DNA of 64,000 nt. It comes from Panopea generosa (taxonomy: Eukaryota; Mollusca; Bivalvia; Adapedonta; Hiatellidae). The position numbers and the translations under genes were made by a program. The notes beneath the pieces are model-generated. The model saw only the letters and a list, made by a program, of their open reading frames with translations, was not told the origin of the DNA and searched no databases. Location of the stretch: assembly GCA_029582155.1 (NCBI GenBank), contig CM055903.1:45089769-45153768 (forward strand), in the 5' to 3' direction. Positions 13,201-22,216 of this stretch are shown piece after piece; the stretch's first letter is position 1; each line of letters opens with the position of its first letter.

Positions 13201-15591
13201 ACCTGTTTCGTGAATCGGTCAATTCCCCGGTTATCCAATATCTTTCATTGGATTACAATCATTTCATGTCACGTGTACTTGATTCAGGACAAAGAAAAAC
13301 ACAAAGTCATAAACATAATGAGTTACATGTTGCGTGCTAGCCCCTATAGAGCATATATACGGAAAGAGTTGGACAGGCGTGTACATTGCCATTTAAAATC
13401 TACCAGCATCATATTTCATAAGTGTCACAATATTCCACACAATGTCATTACAATAGAAACTGTTATATAGCATCTACATGTATGCGACGGCGCTACCAAG
13501 TATAAATTAATTCTTTGCTCTTCAAATACTGATGAACTACTACAAAATATTTTTGTTTGCTGTCTCCCTACATATCAATCGAAATGGCTGCTTACTCAAA
13601 AAAAAATTTTTTTTAATATTTGGAAACAGTACAGTATTTTTCATTTCATCTTGGTCTATGACATTGATTGTAATTTTTCATGCCCCTCAAATATTTGTTG
13701 AGTGGCATTATATTAAAGTAATCGCAGTGTCTGTCCAATATTTTGTGTCGGGCCTGTAACTATGTCATATATAGATTGATTTTATTAACACTTGCTACAA
13801 ATGATCAACATAAAATGACGATGTGTCACGCATTAGACCCACACCTGTACCTCAACAGTCAAGGTCACACTTTGAGTTTGTTTGACAACACTTTTGAGTC
13901 TGTGTGAGATTTTGTGTCTGGCCTGTAACTTTGTCATGCATAGATGGATTTTATAAACATTGCTACAAATGATCAATCATGACGACTTGTCGCGTATAAC
14001 ACCCAGACTCCCACTTCAAAGGTCAAGGTCAGAATTTAACTTTGTTTGACAACACTTTCAGTCTGTTTGAAATTTAGTGTCAGTTCTGGATAAATTTCAA
14101 AAACACTTGGCTCAGTTGATCAGCATGACTTGACGACATATCATGTGTAAGACCCACACCCGTGCCTCAAAGGTCAAGGTCACACTTTGAGTTAGTTTGA
14201 CAACACTTTGAGTCTGGGAGATTTCGTGTCCGGCCTGTAACTTTATTATGCATAGATGGATTTTATAAATACTTGCTACAAATGATTAACATAACATGAC
14301 GACGTGTCGCGCATAACAACCAGACTCCAGCTTCAAAAGTATAGGTCACACTTTAACTTTGTTTGACAACACTATCAGTCTGTTTGAGATTTTGTGTCCT
14401 GTTTATTATTTTGTCACCTATAGCTAAATTTAAAAAACACTTGGCTCAATACATCAGCATGACATGATGTGTTGCTTGTTAGACCCACAGCTGTACCACA
14501 AAGGTCAAGGTCACACTTTAAGTTTGACAACACTTTGAGTCTGTGCGAGTTTTTATGTCCGGTCTGTAATTTTGTCATACTTGAATGGATTTTAAAAACA
14601 CTTGGCTCAGTTGAACAACATGACATGATGAACTGTTGCATGTAAAACACAGAACTTTTTCTCAAAGGTCAAGGTCACATTTTCATTTTATTTGATATTT
14701 CGTGTCTGGTCTGTAACTTTCTCTTTAACTTGGCCAGGTCACGGTCACACTTTGAGTTTGTTTGACAACACTTTGCATCTGTTTGAGATTCCAAGTCCGG
14801 TCTGTAACTTTATCATACATGGATGGATTTCAAAAACACTTGGCTCAATTGATCAATATGACATAAAGACATGTTACATGTAAGACCCAGAACCTTACCT
14901 CAAAGGTCAAGGTTATTCTTTCAGTTTGTTTGAGATTTCATAACTGGTCTGTAACTTTGTCTTATATGGAGGGATTTTAAAATAGCTTGACACAAGTGAT
15001 CAACATATCATGATTATGTGTCACCTGCATTTACCTATAGAAGTACCCAGACCTAAGGTTACACAAAGGTCAAGGTCTGAAATGTCAGTCCATTACTCTT
15101 GATATACATGGATACATTTAAATTGCTACCTATTATAAAATATATTATTTTTACAGACCATTTAAAGGGAGTATATCAGGAAAAAACGCTTTAAATGTCT
15201 TAAAAAAATAAAATTATATTAAAATACATCTCATTTCCATTAATAAATGAAATCTGAATAGCTTAGTTTGTCACAGCTTCCAAAATGTGACCAAAGTCGC
15301 TATTTAAATCGGAGTTGTAAACTTGAAACGAAATCCCCATTCTAAAAGTAGACAACACTTAAATACTGATAGACAACCATCTAATTGTCTTTCAAACTCT
15401 TTCTATGATGAAACCATTAATACTTCGTAAACGTGTATAACGGATCAAATTTAAATCAAAATGAAAGCATGTGACCCATTTAATATGTCACAAAATATGT
15501 TGCAATTTTAAGCGGGAAATCTATTTTAGTCTAACCTGGGCGGGTTACCAAATTTAGGAAACCCTTTTTCAATATAATAATTTGACATGTT

Positions 15592-15677
<86 letters not shown>

Positions 15678-18600
15678 ATATATTTGCAGTATGTGTTCAA
15701 TTAGTGTATATAGGCATGGTATATTGGGAACAAATGTTTATAGCCAATTTTGAACTTTTGAAAAATCATAATAATTCCCTTAATGAGAAATGTTACACTC
15801 AACAGTGCATTTCTTGTTTAACGATAATATTTTTTAATATTGAAAAAAATATATTTTCGCTACCTATCAAATTTGAAAACTAGGATTGGGAGACAGCAAA
15901 CAAACATTATTTTAATGCTGGCCTGAAGATTATATAAAACCCCATATAGTATTATGATTTTCATGTAAATTGCGTATCCTATGTTCATCGCATGATTATC
16001 ACATGTTTTTATTTCAGGATGTCTTCATCATGGATAGCAAGAGTGAATTATTTGTTTGGATTGGATTGGGAGCCAGTTCTGGTGAAAAGAAAAATGCTAT
16101 GCAATACGCTCATGTAAGTTTATTAGATTAATACAAATCTACATGTCGTCAAATATAGGGAACCAATTAATTTACATGTCCTGGTTTAATTTCATTTTTA
16201 GCTCTGCTGGTCAAAGGCCAGCAGGGCTTATGTCATGGTAAATTGTCAGTTGTCTGTTTGTTAATTTTTTTCTTGTACACGTGATAGCGCCTTCATGTTT
16301 CATTGAATCTTAACCAAACTTGCACAGTAGTTATATAACCAAAAGTCAGCGTCATTCGACCCCAAATGCCCTGCCACAGGGCTTATAAGGCATAGTACCA
16401 CCATTGGAAAAAGGTAGTGCTTCCGTGGGATAGTTGCATAATGGAAGTTATAAATAATCTTCGTTTTTTCTTGTTTAAAAATGCATTTTTCATTTTTTAA
16501 TGCTCATTTTTATACCCCGACAAACGAAGTTTTGAGGGGGTATACTGGAGTCACCCTGAGGTCGGTCTGTCGGTCTGTCAGTCTGTCGGTTGGTCTGTCC
16601 GTTGCAATTTTCCTTGTCCGGAGCATAACTTGAAAAGTACTGGATGGAATTTCATCAAACGTCATACAATGGTAGAATATAATGAGAGGAAGTGCAGTGT
16701 ACAAGAAACATAACTCTATTCTTGCTAATTACAGAGTTATTGCCCTTTGATATTTTTTCTTGTCCGGAGCATAACTTGAAAAGTACTGGATGGAATTTCA
16801 TCAAGCTTCATACAATGGTAGAATATAATGAGAGGAAGTACAGTGTACAGGAAACATAACTCTATTCTTGCTAATTACAGAGTTATTGCCCTTTGATATA
16901 TTTCCCTTGTCTGGAGCATTACTTTTAAAGTACTGGATGGAATTTCATCAAACTTCATACAATGGTAGAATATAATGAGAGGAAGTGCAGTGTACAAGAA
17001 ACATAACTATATTATTGCTAATTACAGAGTTATTGCCCTTTGATATATTTCCCTTGTCCGGAGCATTACTTTTAAAGTACCTGATGGAATTTCATCAAGC
17101 TTCATACAATGGTAGAATATAATGAGAGGAAGTGCAGTGTACAAGAAACATAACTCTATTCTTGCTAATTACAGAGTTATTGCCCTTTGATATATTTCCC
17201 TTGTCCGGAGCATTACTTTTAAAGTACTGGATGGAATTTCATCAAACTTCATACAATGGTAGAATATAATGAGAGGAAGTGCAGTGTACAAGAAACATAA
17301 CTCTATTCTTGCTAATTACAGAGTTATTGCCCTTTGATATATTTCCCTTGTCTGGTGCAGTACTTTTAAAGTACTTTTAAAGCCATCAGTGATAACAGTT
17401 CATGAAAGAACCAAGTTGTTGAATACATGGAGTTCGAGCAAAGCAGGTTCGATATTGTATTCCTAGTGCTCTTGTTTGTTTCTTATCCATAAAATTGTTG
17501 TCCCTCAACATAACTCGAAAAAGTATAACATTTATTGATTGCCATGAAAGCTTGTACACTGCACAATAAATAAAAAGACCGTTTTTAATTTTAACAAAAC
17601 CATAAAAAAATTAACAATACACCGTTTTTAATTTTAACAAAACCATAAAAAAATTAACAATACAAACAACTCAATCCATAACATTCTCTTTTATTTAACA
17701 AAACTTCATACAATGGTTAACCATTTTCTGTCATGGCGGTGTTCGGGGGTATTCATCACTACAGTGATAAGTCTAGTTTTATTTGAATGGCATTATTGAT
17801 GTATTTGTGAACATTTTGACAGCATTGCCATGTTTGAATTGTGAAATTAGAAAAAAAAAATTGATGCTTGGAAATTAGGGTATGATGACATGATTTTGGA
17901 AGTCTACTTTCACTTTGTCAACAGTGTACACACTGAGCAGAAAAAATCTCTTATATGACACATGACCCCTACTTTTCTCATCATATTTTGATAGTGCAGA
18001 GGTTGACAAACAGTAAAATGTAAGTTTCACTTCTTTCATTTGGGTCTCTTTATGAATGACAAGCCTTCAAACTTTTATTATTTACTCTAGGATAAAGAAT
18101 AATACTCAATGCTGGGTTTACACCATAAGCACATTTTAAGCGAAAAACATTTTCTCTGAAAGTTCAAGGCCTAGACCTTAGATATTTTATATGTAGCATC
18201 GCATGGGGGTCAAATTTAGGGCCGCCACAGGGGTCACTGTTTTAAATAGATTTATATAGGGAAAATATTGTAGACGCGATAGTACCTTCATTTTTGTTTT
18301 AATATTAACCACACCAGTACAGTAGTTATATAACCACAAGATCTCGGTTGAGTTCTTGAACCAGCATCATTTGACTACAAATGCCCCTGCCACAGGGCTT
18401 ATAAGCACATTCTAAATGAAATTTTAAAAAACATTTTCTCTAAAAGTTCAAGGCCTAAACCTTAGATATTTTACATGTAGCATTGCATGGAGGTCCCCTA
18501 AAACATTTGTTGAAGTCATGTCCCTGGAGTCAAATTTGGGGCCGCCACAGGGGTCACCATTTTACATAGAATTATACAGGGAAAATGTTGTAGGCGCATT

Positions 18601-21600
18601 AGTACATGTACCTTCATTTTTCATTGGATCTTAACCACACCTGCACAGCAGTTATATAACCTCAAGATCTAGGATGAGTTCTTGAACGAACGTGATTTGA
18701 TTACAAATGCACCGACACAGGGCTTATAAGCATATTTGGTTTAAACATATTTTATTCATAAACTATGTACAGCATATTCCATAACATACATAGTAAAAGG
18801 ATTGAAACGAAAGAAAAATAATTCTTATATAGTTTCTCTCATTAGTAACTTATACAAATATTTCTGTGAGGTGGATAAGTACATTTAAAGCGAAACTTTA
18901 AAAACACATTTTCTCTGAATGTTCAAGGCCTAGACCTAAGATATTTTACATGTAACATTGCATGGTTGTTCCCTAAATGATTTATTGAAATCGGGTCCCT
19001 GGGGTCTAATTTGGGGATGCCACAGGGGTCACCGTTATTCATAGAGTTACATAAGGAAAATGTTGTAGACGCGATAGTACCTTTGTTTTTCATTTGATAT
19101 TAACCACACCTGCACAGCAGTTATATAACCACAAGATCTCAGATGGGTTCTTGAACCAGCATCATTCAACAACAAATGCCCCCGCCACAGGGCTTATAAG
19201 CACATTTTAAACAAAACTTTAAAAAACATTATTGTCTCTGAACGTTCAAGGCCTAGATCTTAGATATTTTACATGTAGCATAGCATGGAGGTCCTCTAAA
19301 AGATTTGTTTAAGTCTGGTCCCTGGGGTCAAGTTTTACATAGAGTTATATAGGAAACATGTTGTAGAGGCGAAAGCACCTTCATTTCACAGGGCTTATAA
19401 GCCCTACATTTCTTGTTCTGACTTGAAAATATTTCATATACATAATGTACATTGTGGCCTCAGCTCCTACAGCTTTCATTCAATTCTAATCAAACTTGCT
19501 ATACATTATCACCATCATCTGAACAAGCACATATGGTCGGGATGTTTCACCCAGATTATTATTTAAAAAGTTTTGGCCCCTATTTGAGATTTAAAAATAT
19601 TTCATATTCATAAGTAACTAGTTGCCACAACTCCTCCTACAGTTTTCATTTGTTTCTAATCAAACTTGCTATACATCATCACCATCATCTAAACAAATGC
19701 ATATTGTCAGTGGTGGTATCTGTTTTCTAACTAGACACATTTTTTGTGTTTTTTTTGTAAAATGTGAATAACATTGTTTTCATATTATTATGGGTTTAAA
19801 ACAGGGCAGTTGTGTATTGGATAGAGTGTTGGCTGCTTATGCCAGAGGTTGTGGTTTCGATCACAAGCTCAACTTGATGTATCTACCAAAAAAAAAGGCA
19901 TTCAGTATTGGTTCTACCCAAGAAGCGGACTCTAGAGCTGTTCTCATAAGCTTTCATTCCATCCAAGCTAACTTAGATTAGTATAGACTTAAGATTATTA
20001 GTATTCAAGACTATGGGCATTGATTTTGATCAGAAGAGTTTCAGATATATTATACCCCCTCAACAACTAATTTGTAGTGGTCGGGTGGGGGTATATAGTC
20101 TTCATTATTATATATCAGTGTGAATGCTTCAATCTAAACAGGTCAAATAAAATGAACTATCGACCACTTGTTCCTTCAAAAATGAAATATTGACTAGTTA
20201 TTCTTTTGAAACCAGTTTCCATCTGGTCGAAACCGGTTACCAAGTCAATAGTTCAAACCAAATGTTCTATCCCTTTGTGTCGAATGCAGAAATAAATTTA
20301 CATATTGAACAATTTTCTACAATTGTTACGTGTCTAAATATTAACGTCACGTTGTTTACGTATTGACGCTGATGACTTCGCATTTTACCCAAGTGCAGAT
20401 CCAGAAGGTGTCCGTGAAATTAAACTGTAAATCATAAAACACATTTCCTAAAAGCAGCGATATGCAGGTAATTCATCATTAGGAATGTAACAATTAGAAT
20501 TATTAGCGGAGAACAGGCATTCAAAAGTTACAAAAAATGTTTATAAATTTTAATATGCTTTTCACACGTCTTTTGCTATGAAAACCTACCTCTTGATTTA
20601 CTTTCTTAGCTCGCCAGGACGAAGTCCAAGGAGAGCTATTGCCATGACCCCGGCGGCGGTGTCGGCATCATCGTCGTCTGTAGACACCAAGGTTACCCAA
20701 GTTAAACTTTTGCGTTTAAGTTTAATATGTCTATGCAACCACTCTTTGGATGTGAATGGAACTTTGCATGTGTGTTCACCATCATCAATGTAACACACAG
20801 AGACAAGAACCATAACTCTGGATTGCATTTTGGCACAGTTAAGGCCCTTTTTGGACTTAGACAACCAGGGGCGAGCTTTGTTGTCTTCTGACAACTCTTG
20901 TTTACTGTTATAATATAATAAAACAACTATTTACCTTTAAAGTGGTCAATCGTTAAAATTATTTATCTCTGGAAAAATGACAATTGTCCCAAAGAAGGAA
21001 ATGTTCTTTATCTTGGTCAGTAGTTTCCTGCTTACGGTCAATAGTCATTTTCCTTAGTTGTATACAATGTCCGACCATCTGTCCTGTTCAGTTTGTAACT
21101 TCAGAGGTCATAATATTAACTAAATATCAAACAGTTTTCAAAGGCAATAACTTATCACTTAGTAAAATAACATTAGGGACAGGTTTCTGTGAGGGAATGG
21201 CATCCTTATGAGACTTAACTGAAAAGTCACTTGGTCAAATATTGCACGTTTTTGGTTCAAGTTTTGTTGCAAGTTGGCTTTAAGACCATAGCTGCTGCAA
21301 TCCTGCATTTATTATCATTAAACTTCACGTATGGAATGGCCTGAGGGAGAAGATGTCTCCTGTTTGAGGTAAACTCAAGGTCACTGTGGTAAACTCAAGG
21401 TTATTGTGGTAAACTCATTGTCACTGAGGTATACCCAAGGTCACTGCAGTAAACTTCATGTCACAAGTAAACTAAGGTCACTAAGATAAACTTAAGTCAC
21501 TAAGGTGAACTCTAGGTCACTAAAGTAAACTCATGGTCACTAGGTAAACTTAAGGTAACTGAGGTAAACTCATTGTCACTGATGTAAAGTCAAGGTCACT

Positions 21601-22216
21601 GCTGTATACTCGTGGTCACTGAGGTAAACTCAATGTATCTGAGGTAAAATCATTGTCACTGATGTAAATTAAAGGTCTATGAAGTAAACTCAAGGTCACT
21701 GAGGTAAACTTAAGGTCATTGAGGTAAATTCAATGTATCTGATGTAAACCCAAGATTTTTAAGTTAACCTCAATGTCACTAAGGTAACCTCAAGGTCATT
21801 GAGGTAAACTCAAGGTCACTGAGCTAAATTCAAAGTCATTGAGGTAAATCTGTTATTGAAGTAAACTCAAGGTCACTGCGGTATAATACTGAAAGCAGTG
21901 TTGGTTGATGGTTTGAAATTTAGTGTGCAATCCAGTTTTCTTACAAAGTGAATACCGTAATCAAACTGGACTCTTCTGATGTTTTTGCCTTAGACTGGGA
22001 TCTGAGATTAATTTTTAGTGGTATTGCTTTAATATGCGAAGAAGATTTAAGAGATGTGATGTCATGACATCAATCTTGCTAATTTGTAATGTTAAAATTT
22101 CTTTTCTTTTGTCATTTTAGGCATTCTTGCAAAAGACGGATCATCCTTTTGTGCCTGTCTCCTGTTTCTCTGAAGGTCGAGAGAGCAAGCAATTTAAATC
22201 TGCATTGGCCGCATAG
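1205..22216 (+). CDS. Three-domain gelsolin/severin-like actin-binding protein, 3' eight exons
   Basis: Eight exons at 1205-1279, 2854-2925, 3808-3935, 7606-7825, 10074-10160, 12655-12819, 16018-16113 and 22121-22216 join in one frame, all with AG acceptors and GT donors, to give 312 residues and a TAG stop. The product carries gelsolin-repeat signatures: G1 with [20 protein letters not shown] and [12 protein letters not shown]2 with [18 protein letters not shown] (PIP2/actin-binding type), [14 protein letters not shown] and ERSGR; G3 with [15 protein letters not shown] and FVWIG. Proteins of this family sever and cap actin filaments in the cytoplasm under calcium and phosphoinositide control. 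Three repeats and an inferred full length near 360 residues fit the severin/fragmin-like invertebrate forms rather than six-domain gelsolin. The start codon and first residues are upstream of the window. No frame breaks are seen, and function by homology is an inference. Confidence 0.93.
1373..1529 (+). mobile_element. SINE family A, 5'-truncated
   Basis: Lacks the tRNA head. Keeps GATTCAAATGGGATAGTTAT, TTGCGGAGAGGGTGTGCTTG, AGTACTGGTAAC and CGATGGCATTAAAAATG. Diverged from the copy at 1991. Confidence 0.8.
1991..2254 (+). mobile_element. tRNA-derived SINE, family A
   Basis: Head has a pol III box A (TTAGCTCAATTGGTTA) and a box B-like segment (GAATTTGAATCCCCC), then a shared body (ATTGATATACAACATTGTGT, TCTCACCACT, CAGTTACTTGCAGAGATG) and a TAATATTCAATCAATC tail. 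It sits in the intron between exons a and b. Confidence 0.88.
2383..2582 (-). mobile_element. tRNA-derived SINE, family B
   Basis: On the - strand a tRNA-like head (CATGGTCCTGTGGTAGAGCA, box B GGGTTCAATCC) is followed by a body with GTGTCCTTGAGAAAGACACC and GCATATGCTCAGTACTGG. The distal end resembles LINE 3' tails at 37757 and 24722. Confidence 0.78.
2735..2800 (-). mobile_element. tRNA-like SINE head
   Basis: On the - strand GGTCTAGTGGTACAGTGTCT (box A-like) and GTTGTGGGTTTGAAT (box B-like). Too degenerate for a functional tRNA. Confidence 0.5.
2854..2925 (+). CDS. gelsolin-like exon b (G1)
   Basis: 72 nt, phase 0 at both ends, acceptor tttcag and donor GTATCA. It encodes [19 protein letters not shown] followed by AESSQ. 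The FWIG..SSQD block, completed by exon c, is a hallmark of G1 that lines the calcium and actin interface in characterised gelsolins. Confidence 0.92.
3024..3189. mobile_element. hAT-like MITE, 166 bp
   Basis: Terminal inverted repeats CAGGGCTTGAAATT at the left and AATTTTCCAGCCCTG at the right (12 of 13 positions pair). CAGGG ends are typical of hAT elements. Flanks are AT-rich and an 8-bp target duplication is not convincing. No coding content. Confidence 0.6.
3808..3935 (+). CDS. gelsolin-like exon c (G1 end)
   Basis: 128 nt, phase 0 start and phase 2 end (donor GTGTGT). It encodes [19 protein letters not shown] and [21 protein letters not shown], including the long G1 helix that inserts between actin subdomains in known family members. 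The last codon is split and completed as Ser by exon d. Confidence 0.93.
4467..5035 (+). repeat. Hairpin-headed interspersed element with internal tandem copies
   Basis: Begins TTTTTAGCTC followed by the hairpin CTATTC-ATA-GAATAG (4477-4491). The body contains three tandem copies starting near 4531, 4686 and 4849, each with CAACCACTC, ATGAATGA.ACTT and ACAAGAACC. Related in body to the element at 20608. Confidence 0.7.
5355..5637 (+). mobile_element. tRNA-derived SINE, family A
   Basis: Full copy: GGGCCCGATTAGCTCAGTCG, box B-like GAGTTTGAATCCCCC, and a tail CTAAATATTCAATCAATC plus extra AATC units. Confidence 0.9.
5640..6500. other. Intron sequence without recognisable features
   Basis: AT-rich. 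The phrases ACTGGTRYATTACC and AAGATYATYTCAACT recur at 5690-5960, suggesting an old duplication. Nothing else seen. Confidence 0.4.
6511..7435 (+). repeat. Hairpin-headed interspersed element with a duplicated body
   Basis: TTTAGCTCTA precedes the hairpin CTGGCC-AAA-GGCCAG (6521-6535). The body segment starting CACTAGGCCAATTAAACTG occurs twice (about 6606 and 7096). The element ends with a GGCCCTCTTGGGCC hairpin and CTCTTGTTTG. Confidence 0.75.
7606..7825 (+). CDS. gelsolin-like exon d (G1-G2 linker and G2)
   Basis: 220 nt, acceptor tgtttcag, donor GTAGGT. It encodes the [10 protein letters not shown] linker, then [38 protein letters not shown] and KDERMK. The basic RLL..GTRK segment matches the G2 phosphoinositide and F-actin side-binding region. 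An open frame continues a few codons past the donor, but homology stops at the GT. Confidence 0.94.
7826..10073. other. Intron between exons d and e
   Basis: No coding signal. Between about 8660 and 9410 are scattered GACTCGAAC/CGAGTCTGAG-type words (ACTCAGACTCG at 8710, TCAGACTCG at 9375), probably one diverged interspersed repeat. Similar words recur near 24410. Confidence 0.4.
10074..10160 (+). CDS. gelsolin-like exon e (G2 end)
   Basis: 87 nt, phase 0 to 0, acceptor tgtgtag, donor GTAAGT. It encodes [19 protein letters not shown] and ends DTGEN. The ERSGR motif closes gelsolin domain 2. The acidic residues that follow begin the G2-G3 linker. Confidence 0.9.
10231..10440 (+). repeat. Hairpin-headed interspersed element, truncated
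   Basis: TTTTAGCTCACCTGGCCATG with CTCAC (10236-10240) pairing to GTGAG (10249-10253), then a short body before the 24-bp array. Confidence 0.55.
10566..12405. repeat. 24-bp minisatellite, about 76 copies
   Basis: Unit built on ACACACATGTCTATCTC plus a variable TGCACCT or CGCACCT segment. The unit is 8 codons and lacks stops in most frames, so open frames over 600 codons appear on the + strand and long ones on the -. All lie between splice sites of the gelsolin-like gene (intron 10161-12654). Sub-blocks recur, for example 12040-12140 and 12256-12340. Confidence 0.95.
12419..12553 (+). mobile_element. SINE family A, 5'-truncated
   Basis: 3' half only: GGAGATGGTTGTGCTTGAAT, ACTGGTTATTTACAAACC, CTGATCATCTGTTAGC and a CAAACAAACAAAC tail. 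It joins the right end of the 24-bp array directly. Confidence 0.75.
12655..12819 (+). CDS. gelsolin-like exon f (G2-G3 linker and G3 start)
   Basis: 165 nt, phase 0 to 0, acceptor tttggtacag, donor GTAATG. It encodes [18 protein letters not shown], a Ser/Asp-rich linker, then [20 protein letters not shown] and ISKTDFDTK. The linker is acidic, as in other short gelsolin-like proteins. The exon sits about 250 bp downstream of the 24-bp minisatellite. Confidence 0.91.
13750..15080. repeat. Degenerate tandem repeat, about 145-170 bp units
   Basis: About eight diverged units carrying GGCCTGTAACTTTGTCAT, GATGGATTTTA, CTTGGCTCA.TTGATCA and TCAAAGGTCAAGGTCACAC. Starts near 13750, 13920, 14232, 14561, 14708, 14799 and 14945, with intervening weaker copies. 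Confidence 0.8.
15594..15683. repeat. (AT)n microsatellite
   Basis: About 42 AT dinucleotides with one interruption. The apparent Tyr-Ile open frame is an artefact. Confidence 0.95.
16018..16113 (+). CDS. gelsolin-like exon g (G3)
   Basis: 96 nt, phase 0 to 0, acceptor tttatttcag, donor GTAAGT. It encodes [19 protein letters not shown] then [13 protein letters not shown], the conserved D.FI.D...E.FVWIG core of gelsolin repeat 3 and the start of its long helix. Confidence 0.93.
16196..16500 (+). repeat. Hairpin-headed interspersed element
   Basis: TTTTTAGCTC leads into the hairpin CTGCTGG-TCAAAGG-CCAGCAG (16204-16224). The body has a GCCCTGCCACAGGGC palindrome, also found in the 18-19 kb array. 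Confidence 0.6.
16511..17475 (+). repeat. 147-bp tandem repeat within an element headed by a TATACCCC hairpin
   Basis: Head: TATACCCC pairs with GGGGGTATA (16511-16544). Body: five units of 147 bp, starting at 16614, 16760, 16907, 17054 and 17201, each TTGTCCGGAGCAT, AAGTACTGGATGGAATTTCA, GAATATAATGAGAGGAAGT, then ATTACAGAGTTATTGCCC. Ends AGTGCTCTTGTTTG. Units are highly similar, so the expansion is recent. Confidence 0.88.
17578..17664. repeat. 43-bp direct duplication
   Basis: CCGTTTTTAATTTTAACAAA followed by ACCATAAAAAAATTAACA occurs twice in perfect tandem. Confidence 0.9.
18128..19410. repeat. About 300-bp tandem repeat, four copies
   Basis: Units marked by GTTCAAGGCCTAGACCTTAG (near 18162, 18445, 18921, 19241), CCACAGGGGTCACCGTT, CACCTGCACAGCAGTTATAT and CCACAGGGCTTATAAGCA. 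A LINE-tail-like insertion at about 18737-18870 separates copies 2 and 3. Confidence 0.85.
19425..19720. repeat. About 150-bp direct duplication
   Basis: AAAATATTTCATAT, TCTAATCAAACTTGCTATAC and ATCACCATCATCT occur twice. Confidence 0.75.
19790..19985 (+). mobile_element. tRNA-derived SINE, family C
   Basis: GTGTATTGGATAGAGTGTTG (box A region) and GTTGTGGTTTCGATCAC (box B-like) head a body ending ATCCAAGCTAACTTAG. No acceptor-stem pairing, so not a tRNA gene. Confidence 0.6.
20051..20095. repeat. Solo TATACCCCC hairpin
   Basis: TATACCCCC (20051-20059) is perfectly inverted as GGGGGTATA (20087-20095). Resembles the head at 16511 in reverse orientation but without a recognisable body. Confidence 0.6.
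20601..20900 (+). repeat. Hairpin-headed interspersed element
   Basis: CTTAGCTC, then the hairpin GGAC-GAA-GTCC (20617-20627). Body: GTCTGTAGACACCAAGGTTA, CAACCACTCTTTGGATGTGA. Ends CTTCTGACAACTCTTGTTT. Short open frames inside are fortuitous. Confidence 0.65.
21368..21886. repeat. 20-bp minisatellite, about 25 copies
   Basis: Degenerate units of GGTCACTGAGGTAAACTCAA in the last gelsolin intron, about 250 bp before exon h. Confidence 0.9.
22121..22216 (+). CDS. gelsolin-like terminal exon h (G3 end, stop)
   Basis: Acceptor gtcattttag is followed by 31 sense codons and TAG. It encodes [20 protein letters not shown] then [11 protein letters not shown]. The P..PVS...EG.E...FK pattern is the normal end of a gelsolin repeat, so the protein ends after G3. 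A 6 kb intron separates it from exon g. Confidence 0.93.
   Translation, partial: AFLQKTDHPFVPVSCFSEGRESKQFKSALAA

Noticed and set aside
15587..15883. 98-codon open frame with a Tyr-Ile run
   Set aside because: Translation of an (AT)n microsatellite in an intron.
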